A stretch of DNA of 14,324 bases from an uncultured Lachnospiraceae bacterium (GTDB taxonomy: Bacteria; Bacillota; Clostridia; Lachnospirales; Lachnospiraceae), in assembly GCA_958405355.1 (NCBI GenBank), contig CATYEA010000025.1, positions 1 to 14,324 on the forward strand. Direction: 5' to 3'. Under the pieces are notes generated by a model. It searched no databases. It saw only the letters and a program-made list of their open reading frames with translations, and was not told the origin of the DNA. Below are positions 1 to 7,302 of the stretch, in pieces. Each line of letters opens with the position of its first letter. Positions within the stretch are counted from its first letter, which is position 1. A program made the position numbers and the translations under genes.

Positions 1-310
1 CCGCCGCACGGGAATGGTTGTGAAGCGGCACCATGATTTCGCCGCGGTAATCCGCATCGATGACACCTACTTTATTGGCCGGCGCCAGCCCCTTCTTCGT
101 CGCCAAACCGCTTCGGGCATAAATCAGTCCTGCATATCCTTCCGGAATAGCCATAGCCAATCCGGTTTTTACAAGAACAGTCTCCCCTGGAAGAATGGTT
201 ACAGGTGCATCCATACAGGCATATAAATCCGAACCGGCGCTGTATTTACTTCCATAAGTCGGAAGCATTGCTCTATCATTTAACTTTTTAACCTTTACTT
301 GCTGTTTCAT
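1..310 (-). CDS. dut: dUTP diphosphatase (dUTPase), C-terminus beyond window
   Basis: Hydrolyses dUTP to dUMP and pyrophosphate, keeping uracil out of DNA and supplying the dTMP precursor; a cytosolic homotrimer in this family. The 103 visible residues carry the first three of five dUTPase motifs: AGSDLYA at residues 25-31, ARSGLA at 65-70, and GVIDADYRGEI at 82-92, whose Asp activates the catalytic water. Motifs 4 and 5 would lie past the left edge, so the gene is partial. The start is the ATG at 308-310, preceded on the minus strand by a GGAGAT ribosome binding site about 6 nt upstream. It follows nrdG by 24 bp on the same strand, so it is probably the third gene of nrdD-nrdG-dut, a sensible grouping for dNTP supply. 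Motif 2 begins Ala-Arg-Ser-Gly rather than the commoner Pro-Arg-Ser-Gly, a tolerated variation. Confidence 0.95.
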   Translation of the reverse strand, partial: MKQQVKVKKLNDRAMLPTYGSKYSAGSDLYACMDAPVTILPGETVLVKTGLAMAIPEGYAGLIYARSGLATKKGLAPANKVGVIDADYRGEIMVPLHNHSRAA

Positions 311-334
311 ACATCCATCTCCAGTGATTTTCTT

Positions 335-862
335 TTATTCATAGCCCTCAACGATAACAACACGGCCCTCTTTCAGGGAAGCCGGAACATCAATCGTCCG
401 CTGATTGGCAGAGCCCTTAAACCGTTTGGTCAAATCCTTCTCTTCTTCAATGAATTCGCCATCAACAAGAACATCAATATAAGAAAGCATCTCTTTTGTT
501 TCCGGCCAATCTTCCATCATCCGGCCCACAATATCCCTGTCAAAAAGATATCCGGAAAAGCACCAGATGGTTTTCTTCGGATAACGCTCCCGAACCCTGC
601 GGAGCAATGGCAAAAGCCCCTTCTGATTCGCCCTTTCAAAAGGCTCGCCGCCAAGAAGGGTCAGACCCCAGATATAATCCGGTTCCAGATACTCGATAAT
701 CTTATCAATCGTTTCTTCCGTAAAAGGCTCGCCGTAATTAAAATCCCAGGCAACTTCATTAAAACAATTTTTGCACCGGTGGGTGCAGCCGCTCACAAAA
801 AGCGAAATCCGCACCCCAGGTCCATTGGATATATCATATTGTTTTATATCTGCATAATACAT
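335..862 (-). CDS. nrdG: Anaerobic ribonucleotide reductase activating protein (radical SAM)
   Basis: Radical SAM enzyme that uses a [4Fe-4S] cluster and S-adenosylmethionine to install the glycyl radical on NrdD. The 175-residue length fits the family. The cluster motif is C26-x3-C30-x2-C33 within SGCTHRCKNCFN, and the N-terminal NGPGVRISLFVSGC segment is typical of NrdG. A GGEP motif around residues 71-74 (LLGGEPFE) matches the SAM-binding GGE motif of radical SAM proteins. The start ATG at 860-862 has a GAGGCGG ribosome binding site. It lies 43 bp after nrdD and 24 bp before dut on the same strand, so co-transcription with its substrate NrdD is very likely. Nothing is missing or truncated. 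Confidence 0.96.
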   Translation of the reverse strand: MYYADIKQYDISNGPGVRISLFVSGCTHRCKNCFNEVAWDFNYGEPFTEETIDKIIEYLEPDYIWGLTLLGGEPFERANQKGLLPLLRRVRERYPKKTIWCFSGYLFDRDIVGRMMEDWPETKEMLSYIDVLVDGEFIEEEKDLTKRFKGSANQRTIDVPASLKEGRVVIVEGYE

Positions 863-905
863 ATTTTACCGCCTCTGATTCAGCGCCTCAAAACGCCTTC
901 AAACT

Positions 906-3032
906 TTAAATATGAAGAACACGGGCAGCAATTTCCTTCGTTTTACCCACATTCCAGAAGTTTTCACCCAGATAACCGCAGGTACGCCGTGTCACATTCA
1001 TCTTGTCATGGTCCTTGTTGCCGCATTGCGGGCATTCCCATTCCAAATCATCGTTAATCATAATCTCGCCATCGTAACCACATACATGACAGTAATCAGA
1101 TTTTGTATTAAACTCGGCATACTGAATATTATCATAAATGAATTTTACCAGCTCTTCCAAAGCTTCCAGGTTGTGGCGCATATTTGGAATTTCTACATAG
1201 GAAATCGCACCGCCGGCAGAAATTTTCTGGAACTGGCTTTCAAATTTAAATTTGCTGAAGGCATCAATTTTCTCACGAACATCCACATGATAAGAATTTG
1301 TATAATAACCTTTATCAGTTACATCCTGAATAACACCAAAACGGTCCAAATCAATCCGTGCAAAACGATAGCATAAAGACTCAGCCGGTGTTCCGTAAAG
1401 ACTGAAATGAATACCTGTTTCTTTTCTCCAGCGGTCTGTCGCTGAACGGAGATGATTCATTACCTTTAAGGCAAACTCTTCACCTTCCGGTGTTGTATGG
1501 CTGACACCTTTCATCAATTTGGTCACTTCATATAACCCAATGTATCCGAGGGAAAGGGTCGAATAACCGCCATTCAGCAATTTATCAATTCTTTCACCTT
1601 TTTCAAGACGGGCAATCGCACCATACTGCCAGTGAATCGGGCTGACGTCCGAGGTTGTTCCCTCAAGCGCTTTATGACGGCACATCAATGCTTCATAACA
1701 TAAATCCAGACGCTCATCAAAAATCTTCCAGAATTTTTCTTCATCGCCGCGGGCAACAATACCCATCTGAGGAAGATTTAAGCTGACAACCCCCTGATTA
1801 AAACGGCCTTCAAACTTATAATTACCATTTTCATCTTTCCAAGGGGTCAGGAAGCTCCGGCAGCCCATCGGACTGAAAACATTCCCCTCATAGTTCTCAC
1901 GCATTTTCTTAGCGGAAATATAATCCGGGTAAAGACGTTTTGCCGAGCAGCGAACCGCAAGCTTTGTAATATAATCGTATTTTCCGCCCTTCAGACAGTT
2001 ATGTTCATCCAACACATAAACCAGTTTCGGGAAAGCCGGTGTCACATAAACACCCACTTCATTTTTAATACCTTCCAGACGCTGACGCAGAATTTCTTCC
2101 ACAATCATGGCATTTTCTTCAATATATTCATCATTCGGGTCCAAATTCAAAAATACGGTAACAAATGGAGACTGTCCATTCGTGGTCATTAACGTATTAA
2201 TCTGATACTGAATCGTCTGAACACCGGAACGAAGTTCATCATTTAAACGAACCTGAACCAATCCCTCGATGGTTTCTTCATCCAGCTTGTCCCCATACTG
2301 GGCCACAATCTGGTCTTTATATTTGTTATAACTCTTCCGGAGATATTTTCCAAGATGACGAATATCCACTGACTGACCGCCATACTGGCTGCTGGCTACA
2401 GCTGAAATAATCTGTGTCATAACGGTACAAGCTACCTGGAAGCTCTTCGGACTTTCAATCAGCTTACCATTCATTACCGTACCATTATCCAGCATATCCT
2501 GAATATTGATCAAACAGCAGTTAAAAATCGGCTGAATAAAATAATCGGCATCATGGAAATGAATCACGCCTTCTTCATGGGCTTTGGCTATCTTCTCCGG
2601 CAGGAGCAGACGACGTGTCAGGTCCTTGGATACTTCACCAGCAATCAAATCACGCTGTGTGGAAGCCACCGTTGCATTTTTATTGGAGTTTTCCTCCATA
2701 ACATCTTTGTTACTATTCTTAATCAGACTTAAAATAGAATCGTCTGTTGTATTCGCTTTTCGTACCAATTCTCTCTGATAACGGTAAATAATATAAGTTT
2801 TAGCCAAATCATATTTACCCTCAGCCATTAATTTCTGTTCAATAATATCCTGAATATCCTCAACCAACATACGTTTACGATGACGTGTTTCTATATAATC
2901 CACAATGCTTTCAATCACATCATCTGTAACCTTCTCTTCCGGCGGAACTTCTGCATTTGCTTTAGAAATGGCAACAATAATCTTACTTCTATCATAATTA
3001 ACCTCGCGCCCATCCCGCTTAATTACTATCAT
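906..3032 (-). CDS. nrdD: Anaerobic (class III) ribonucleoside-triphosphate reductase
   Basis: Reduces ribonucleoside triphosphates to deoxyribonucleotides without oxygen using a glycyl radical; class III enzymes typically take electrons from formate. The 708 residues show, in order: an N-terminal ATP-cone (about 1-95), the allosteric site through which ATP/dATP set overall activity; the 10-stranded barrel with the NCCL cysteine pair (172-173) and MGCRSFL (Cys391), matching the known active-site cysteine positions; a zinc-binding set C648-x2-C651 and C667-x2-C670; and the C-terminal glycyl radical motif RRTCGYLG with Gly686 as the radical residue. The start ATG at 3030-3032 follows an AGAGGAGG ribosome binding site. 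It is the first gene of nrdD-nrdG-dut. The glycyl radical is destroyed by oxygen, which points to an anaerobic lifestyle. Possible NrdR control is noted separately. Confidence 0.98.
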   Translation of the reverse strand: MIVIKRDGREVNYDRSKIIVAISKANAEVPPEEKVTDDVIESIVDYIETRHRKRMLVEDIQDIIEQKLMAEGKYDLAKTYIIYRYQRELVRKANTTDDSILSLIKNSNKDVMEENSNKNATVASTQRDLIAGEVSKDLTRRLLLPEKIAKAHEEGVIHFHDADYFIQPIFNCCLINIQDMLDNGTVMNGKLIESPKSFQVACTVMTQIISAVASSQYGGQSVDIRHLGKYLRKSYNKYKDQIVAQYGDKLDEETIEGLVQVRLNDELRSGVQTIQYQINTLMTTNGQSPFVTVFLNLDPNDEYIEENAMIVEEILRQRLEGIKNEVGVYVTPAFPKLVYVLDEHNCLKGGKYDYITKLAVRCSAKRLYPDYISAKKMRENYEGNVFSPMGCRSFLTPWKDENGNYKFEGRFNQGVVSLNLPQMGIVARGDEEKFWKIFDERLDLCYEALMCRHKALEGTTSDVSPIHWQYGAIARLEKGERIDKLLNGGYSTLSLGYIGLYEVTKLMKGVSHTTPEGEEFALKVMNHLRSATDRWRKETGIHFSLYGTPAESLCYRFARIDLDRFGVIQDVTDKGYYTNSYHVDVREKIDAFSKFKFESQFQKISAGGAISYVEIPNMRHNLEALEELVKFIYDNIQYAEFNTKSDYCHVCGYDGEIMINDDLEWECPQCGNKDHDKMNVTRRTCGYLGENFWNVGKTKEIAARVLHI

Positions 3033-3074
3033 ATATTATCCTCCTCTGTTTTTCTTTTTGTACAATCCTAGGCC

Positions 3075-3083
3075 ATTATATCA
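3075..3083 (-). promoter_or_regulatory. Extended -10 promoter of nrdD-nrdG-dut
   Basis: On the minus strand the sequence reads TGATATAAT, a perfect TATAAT -10 box (3075-3080) preceded by the TG of an extended -10. The hexamer 17 bp upstream is poor (TAGCTT), which fits extended -10 promoters that do not need a good -35. The start of transcription would fall near 3068, giving a leader of about 36 nt before the nrdD ATG. It lies just downstream of the metH terminator, so nrdD would have its own promoter. Inferred from sequence only. Confidence 0.55.
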
Positions 3084-3110
3084 CTGTATGCAAAAAAAAG
3101 CTACAACAAA

Positions 3111-3157
3111 ATACAAAATATTGAAAAAAAATTTACGTCCAGCACAACATATTGTAC
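3111..3157. promoter_or_regulatory. Candidate tandem NrdR boxes upstream of nrdD
   Basis: Two 16-bp windows, 3111-3126 and 3142-3157, each match the published NrdR box consensus (ACACWATATATWGTGT) in 11 and 12 positions, and both match 9 of the 10 core positions. Their shared 11-mers ACAAAATATTG (3113) and ACAACATATTG (3144) are exactly 31 bp apart, which is the spacing known for paired NrdR boxes (about three helical turns). NrdR is the ATP/dATP-sensing repressor of ribonucleotide reductase genes. The pair lies about 45-90 bp upstream of the predicted transcription start, farther than usual, and the region is AT-rich, so chance similarity cannot be excluded. nrdR itself is not in this window. 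Confidence 0.4.
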
Positions 3158-3164
3158 TGGACGT
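3124..3164 (-). terminator. Rho-independent terminator after metH
   Basis: On the minus strand a 13-bp stem (arms 3135-3147 and 3152-3164, one G-U wobble, 4-nt loop) is followed by AAA and then eight U residues (3124-3131). It begins 7 bp after the metH stop codon. It should end the metF-activation-metH transcript and separate it from the nrdD promoter. The distal arm and loop overlap a possible NrdR box. Confidence 0.88.
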
Positions 3165-3171
3165 TCCATAT

Positions 3172-5571
3172 TTATCCAAGTATCCTTTTTGCGATATCCA
3201 CGGACTGTTTCGCATCCTTTGCATAGAAGTCTGCGCCAATCTGTTTCGCATAATCCTCGGTCAGCACCGCGCCGCCGACCCATATTTTACAATCACATCC
3301 GGCTTCATGGAGCGCCCGGATGGTTTCTTCCATGCTCACCACTGTCGTCGTCATTAAAGCACTCAAACCGACCAGCTTTGCACCGGTCTGCTGAACGGCC
3401 TCCACAACCTTTTCTATCGGAACATCCTTACCCAGGTCTATCATCTCATAACCATAGTTTTCCATGACCACCTTCACAATATTCTTACCAATATCATGAA
3501 TATCACCTTTTACCGTGGCAATAATGACCTTTCCTTTGGAAACGGTTCCCGCATCCTTCTGGCTGGCCATATGTTCTTTTAAAACATCAAAAGCTTCCTG
3601 GGCCGTCGTCGCCGACTGAATCAATTGAGGAAGAAAAAGCTTTCCGGTTTCAAAATCCGCCCCAACCTTATCCAGGGCCGGAATCAAAATCTCATTGACA
3701 ATCTCCATGGCCTGCTTTGTTTTCAATAGCTCTCTGGTCGCTTCCCCCGCATATTCCCGGATACCATTCAAAACCGCATACTCCAGACTCTTTGTATCCG
3801 ATGGTTTTGCAGCCGGAGCCGCCGCCTGATTATTCTTCTCTGCTTCCACAATCTTACTATACTTATCTACGTAAAATTTAGAACCTTCATCCCGATTGTA
3901 TAATACATTAAAACTGTCAATGGCCGCCATCATTGCCGCCACATTCGGATTAATAATCGGCAAATCCAATCCATGGGCCATGGCTAAGGTCAAAAATGCC
4001 ACATTAACCAGTTCTCGTTTCGGCAGCCCAAAGGAAATATTTGAAACACCAAGAACCGTTTTTACGCCAAGCCGTTCTTTGACAAGCTGCATCGCTTTCA
4101 AAGTCTCAACAACTTCCTTCTGCTGGGCCGAAGCTGTCAACGTCAGACAGTCGATATACACATCTTCTTTCGGAATTCCATAGCTTTCCGCCGTGCGCAC
4201 GATACGTTCTGCCACTGCATAACGTTCTTCCGCCAACAATGGAATACCATTTTCATCCAATGTCAGGCCAACCACGGCTGCCCCGTATTTTTTTACCAAC
4301 GGAAGAATCTTTTCCATCACGGCCATTTCACCGTTGACCGAATTGACAATCGGCTTTCCGTTATAGATTCGGAGTCCGCATTCAATAACGCCGGCATGGG
4401 AAGAATCAATCTGAAGAGGCACATCCACAACACCCTGAAGTTCTTTAATGACCTCCACCATCAGTCCGGCTTCATCAATCTTTGGCAGGCCAACATTCAC
4501 ATCCAGAATATGTGCCCCGGCTTCTACCTGAGAAATACCCTGCGTTAAAATATATCCAATATTATGATTTAATAATGCTTCTTTAAAAAGCTTTTTACCC
4601 GTTGGATTAATACGTTCACCAATGACGCGGACCCCATCAATTTCAACAACCAGGGTACTGCTGCAGACTGCTGCCCGCTGAACAAATGCCGGACGATTTG
4701 CCGTCCTTCCTTCGGCTTCTCTCCGGACAAGCATCTTTTTCATTTCACGAATATATTCCGGAGTCGTACCACAGCAGCCTCCGATAATCTGAACTCCCAA
4801 ATCCATGAACTTGTCCATCTGCTCAGCAAACTGTTCGGCACTGATATCGTAACCGCCGGAATTTAAATTCGGAAGTCCTGCATTTGCCTTAATGATCACA
4901 GGCAATGGCGTCCACTCCACCAGCTTCTGAGCCAGAGGATAAATATCATTTGGTCCAAGGGAACAGTTAATACCGATGGCATCCACCCCAAGTCCTGTCA
5001 ATGTCAAAGCTGCTGCCTCTACGGTCACTCCAGTGAAGGTCCGGCCATTTTTTTCAAAGGTCATTGTTGAGAAAATCGGCAAAGATGTATTCTCTTTTGC
5101 TGCAAGGACTGCCGCCTTCATTTCCAAAAGGTCCGTACTGGTCTCTATGACGATCAAATCAGCTCCGGCTTCTGCACCGATCGTCATCATTTCCTTAAAC
5201 ATGTCATAAGCTTCTTCAAATTTCAGACTGCCGTTTGGTTCCATCAATTCTCCGATAGGTCCCACATCCAAAGCCACGGCCACATTCCGGCCGGAATCTG
5301 CCGCTGCTTTTTTTGCATTTACAACACCGGCTGTCACCAATTCTTTTACCGAATAATCACTATAACTTAATTTATAACGGTTGGCACTGAAGGTATTTGC
5401 GTAAATAATATCCGCACCCGCCTCGATATACTGGCGGTGAATATCAATTACAGCCTCTGCATGGGTTACATTTAATGCTTCCGGGACCTTGCCCATAGGA
5501 ACCCCGGCCGCCTGAAGCATCGTTCCCATACCGCCGTCCAGCATCGTGATTTTATTGTTAAAATCTAACAT
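3172..5571 (-). CDS. metH: Cobalamin-dependent methionine synthase lacking the reactivation domain
   Basis: Transfers the methyl group of 5-methyl-tetrahydrofolate through cobalamin to homocysteine, giving methionine and tetrahydrofolate. The 799 residues hold: a homocysteine-binding zinc domain (about 1-300) with ligands Cys203 (INCSLG) and Cys266/Cys267 (GGCCGTTPE); a pterin/folate-binding barrel (about 310-575, with VIGERINPTGKK and LQIDSS); an Ala/Pro-rich linker (about 582-592); a helical cap (about 595-675); and the B12 domain (about 678-799) with D690-x-H692-x2-G695, His692 being the lower cobalt ligand. It stops there, whereas E. coli MetH (1227 residues) continues into a SAM-binding reactivation domain. 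That domain is encoded by the adjacent upstream gene, which this ORF overlaps by 7 bp. The ATG at 5569-5571 has an AGAGAGG site within that gene's end, suggesting translational coupling. A split arrangement is known in Thermotoga and many Clostridia, so this is not a truncation. Confidence 0.96.
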   Translation of the reverse strand: MLDFNNKITMLDGGMGTMLQAAGVPMGKVPEALNVTHAEAVIDIHRQYIEAGADIIYANTFSANRYKLSYSDYSVKELVTAGVVNAKKAAADSGRNVAVALDVGPIGELMEPNGSLKFEEAYDMFKEMMTIGAEAGADLIVIETSTDLLEMKAAVLAAKENTSLPIFSTMTFEKNGRTFTGVTVEAAALTLTGLGVDAIGINCSLGPNDIYPLAQKLVEWTPLPVIIKANAGLPNLNSGGYDISAEQFAEQMDKFMDLGVQIIGGCCGTTPEYIREMKKMLVRREAEGRTANRPAFVQRAAVCSSTLVVEIDGVRVIGERINPTGKKLFKEALLNHNIGYILTQGISQVEAGAHILDVNVGLPKIDEAGLMVEVIKELQGVVDVPLQIDSSHAGVIECGLRIYNGKPIVNSVNGEMAVMEKILPLVKKYGAAVVGLTLDENGIPLLAEERYAVAERIVRTAESYGIPKEDVYIDCLTLTASAQQKEVVETLKAMQLVKERLGVKTVLGVSNISFGLPKRELVNVAFLTLAMAHGLDLPIINPNVAAMMAAIDSFNVLYNRDEGSKFYVDKYSKIVEAEKNNQAAAPAAKPSDTKSLEYAVLNGIREYAGEATRELLKTKQAMEIVNEILIPALDKVGADFETGKLFLPQLIQSATTAQEAFDVLKEHMASQKDAGTVSKGKVIIATVKGDIHDIGKNIVKVVMENYGYEMIDLGKDVPIEKVVEAVQQTGAKLVGLSALMTTTVVSMEETIRALHEAGCDCKIWVGGAVLTEDYAKQIGADFYAKDAKQSVDIAKRILG

Positions 5572-6233
5572 CTGGTTCCTCTCTTTCTAAACGCACACCG
5601 TTCACGATTATTACAAAAATCACATTTATTTTTTCTCTCATCTCGTCTTGTATCGCTGATGCCCAATATGGCTGTCACCGATTTGCTCGGCATCATGAGA
5701 CAGCTTCCCGTCAGAGATACGCCGATTTTCCGATGGGTATCCAGCACACGAATTAATTCTCTTTGAGTTTCCAACGGCAGATCTCCATAGCCCGGACTGA
5801 ATCGCCAGGTCAAATGACATCCTTCCGCCAAAACTTCCCGTTCCATTTCTTTTTCGGCCAAATCTGCAATCTGCTCTACTGCCTGAATACCACAGCTATC
5901 CATCACGACGCCCACATCGGGTTCTGTGACCATATACCGGCGAATCCTCTTATCCAATTCAATTCCCGCTGTGGCTCCGAGCAAAAACATTTCATTACAA
6001 TTTTTCAAATGCTCCTGAATATCTTTCCCGGTCAACACCAAAGCTGTCCCCGGAATATGAATGCCATCATCACATTTTTCAATTCTAAATCTTCTATATA
6101 TATACTTCGGCTGGAGAATCTCCAATGTCTCCGCCTCACAGCGATTTAAAAGCTGTTCAATCCTTTTCGTAACTCCCGAATCTTTATAACCGAGATACCG
6201 AAGAATCTCCTCCCTGTTTAACCGACCGATCAT
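5565..6233 (-). CDS. Stand-alone methionine synthase reactivation-domain protein
   Basis: Resembles the C-terminal activation domain of long MetH proteins, which binds SAM and lets cob(II)alamin be reductively methylated back to the active form. In the 222 residues, RFSPGYGDLP at 144-153 matches the SAM-binding RxxxGY motif of E. coli MetH, and MPSKSVTAILGIS at 181-193 matches its MxPxxSV segment. Residues 1-75 form an N-terminal portion common in stand-alone versions. The last 20 residues hold four cysteines (204, 207, 213, 222; C-x2-C-x5-C-x8-C), a possible metal or Fe-S site that E. coli MetH lacks. The gene overlaps metF by 4 bp (ATGA) and metH by 7 bp. Only a weak AGGT sits directly before its ATG, so translation probably depends on coupling to metF. 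The function is a strong inference from motifs plus context; the role of the cysteine tail is unknown. Confidence 0.9.
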   Translation of the reverse strand: MIGRLNREEILRYLGYKDSGVTKRIEQLLNRCEAETLEILQPKYIYRRFRIEKCDDGIHIPGTALVLTGKDIQEHLKNCNEMFLLGATAGIELDKRIRRYMVTEPDVGVVMDSCGIQAVEQIADLAEKEMEREVLAEGCHLTWRFSPGYGDLPLETQRELIRVLDTHRKIGVSLTGSCLMMPSKSVTAILGISDTRRDERKNKCDFCNNRERCAFRKRGTRC

Positions 6234-7114
6234 ACCTGTTTGTTACAGCTTGCCAGAATATTTGAAATACTATTCGTAATCCGTGTCGCTGTCTCCACAT
6301 TATTCATTGTATAAAGGTGAATTCCCCGCACATCATTATTGATCAAATCAATAATCTGATCCGTAGCAAAAGCAATTCCCGCATCCTTCAAAGCCACCGG
6401 ATCATCTGCGTACTTATTTAACATCTTAGAAAACTTCACCGGGAAGCTGGCACCGCACATCGAAACCGTTCGCTCAATCTGAGCCTTATTGGTAACAGGC
6501 ATAATTCCGGCTTCAATCGGCACATGAATTCCAACCTTCTCTACTTTATCCATAAATTCATAAAAATGGTTATTATCAAAAAATAACTGAGATACCAGAT
6601 GAGTTACACCGGCATCCACTTTTTTCTTTAAATTTTCAATATCCTCATCGATACTAGCCGAATCACAATGTCCTTCTGCATAACAGGCTCCGGAAATATT
6701 AAAGCTGTCATCATAGCTCTTGATAAATGCAGTTAAATCGCTGGCATGCTCAAAATCAATAACGTTATTTCCCGGTGTAATATCACCGCGAAGGGCAAGA
6801 ATATTCTCTACGCCTTCTTCTTTTAAACGATTTAAAAATTCAATGATCCCCTCTTTTGTTGAACCGACACAGGTCAAATGACTGACCGGCTCAATCTGAT
6901 ACTCGCTTTTAATCAAAGACGCAATCTCACAAGTCTTATTTTTCTGCGCTTCTGAACCGCCGGCCCCATAAGTTACACTGATAAAATCCGGTTTTAATCC
7001 CCGCAGTCCATAGAGCGTATTGTAAATTGTATCAATCGATGTGGTCTTTTTCGGAGGAAATACCTCCAAAGAGTAAACAACCTTCTTACTTTCAAATAAC
7101 CGCTGTATATTCAT
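6230..7114 (-). CDS. metF: 5,10-methylenetetrahydrofolate reductase
   Basis: Flavoprotein that reduces 5,10-methylene-tetrahydrofolate to 5-methyl-tetrahydrofolate, the methyl donor for the MetH encoded two genes downstream. The 294 residues match the usual bacterial MetF length. Visible family motifs are SLEVFPPK (15-22, catalytic Glu17), SVTYGAGGS (46-54), SHLTCVG (78-84) and NILALRGD (104-111, with the flavin/folate-site Asp). The ATG at 7112-7114 is preceded by a GGAGGA ribosome binding site and a consensus promoter. It is first in metF-activation protein-metH, whose members overlap, so the pathway's supply, use and repair steps are made together. The short leader leaves no room for a SAM or cobalamin riboswitch. 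I see no sign of a MetV-type accessory subunit. Confidence 0.97.
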   Translation of the reverse strand: MNIQRLFESKKVVYSLEVFPPKKTTSIDTIYNTLYGLRGLKPDFISVTYGAGGSEAQKNKTCEIASLIKSEYQIEPVSHLTCVGSTKEGIIEFLNRLKEEGVENILALRGDITPGNNVIDFEHASDLTAFIKSYDDSFNISGACYAEGHCDSASIDEDIENLKKKVDAGVTHLVSQLFFDNNHFYEFMDKVEKVGIHVPIEAGIMPVTNKAQIERTVSMCGASFPVKFSKMLNKYADDPVALKDAGIAFATDQIIDLINNDVRGIHLYTMNNVETATRITNSISNILASCNKQV

Positions 7115-7145
7115 AATAATTCCTCCGCTTCATTTAGTCCATCTA

Positions 7146-7174
7146 ATTATAGCTCCCGAAACTTTATTTTTCAA
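7146..7174 (-). promoter_or_regulatory. Sigma-A-type promoter of metF operon
   Basis: On the minus strand TTGAAA (7169-7174) and a perfect TATAAT (7146-7151) are separated by exactly 17 bp. Transcription would start near 7139, leaving a leader of only about 25 nt before the metF ATG. That leader contains the GGAGGA site and nothing resembling an S-box, cobalamin or T-box leader, so any methionine-responsive control would have to act on the promoter. Confidence 0.75.
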
Positions 7175-7187
7175 TAATTTAATTTTT

Positions 7188-7245
7188 ATAACTGGTTATC
7201 AGCGCCCGTCTGCACTCCAATTATTAAATTTTAATAACTCGTTGA
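7188..7245. promoter_or_regulatory. Repeated ATAACTSGTT elements between metF and dapF promoters
   Basis: ATAACTGGTTAT (7188-7199) is a palindrome with 5-bp arms and a 2-bp centre, and ATAACTCGTTGA (7234-7245) is a degenerate copy 46 bp away. The first lies 13 bp upstream of the metF -35; the second overlaps the dapF -35. Between them is a further AT-only inverted repeat, TTATTAAA-T-TTTAATAA (about 7220-7236). This layout is typical of operators in a divergent promoter region, but I cannot name a regulator. Confidence 0.3.
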
Positions 7246-7270
7246 ATTATTAAAAAAACCATAGTAAGAT
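7242..7270 (+). promoter_or_regulatory. Predicted promoter of dapF-murE
   Basis: TTGAAT (7242-7247) and TAAGAT (7265-7270) are 17 bp apart, each matching 4 of 6 consensus positions. Transcription would start near 7277, about 26 nt before the dapF ATG. A small hairpin with AAAAGG/CCTTTT arms (7272-7289) lies just before the ribosome binding site and could modestly affect initiation. Confidence 0.5.
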
Positions 7271-7302
7271 AAAAAGGTAAAAACCTTTTGGAGGTGGTTA
7301 AA

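Noticed and set aside
299..1057. A 252-codon plus-strand ORF across nrdG
   Set aside because: It is antisense to nrdG and the 3' end of nrdD, which have clear family motifs; no plausible start signal or recognisable product.
3172..3200. Premature truncation of metH (799 versus over 1200 residues in E. coli)
   Set aside because: The protein ends cleanly after a complete B12 domain, and the missing reactivation domain is encoded by the adjacent gene, a known alternative organisation.
7115..7145. SAM, cobalamin or T-box leader upstream of metF
   Set aside because: The consensus promoter leaves only about 25 nt of leader and no such conserved elements are visible.
7288..7302. TTG start for dapF giving five extra residues
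   Set aside because: The GGAGGTGG ribosome binding site lies inside this extension, so initiation must be downstream at the ATG at 7303.
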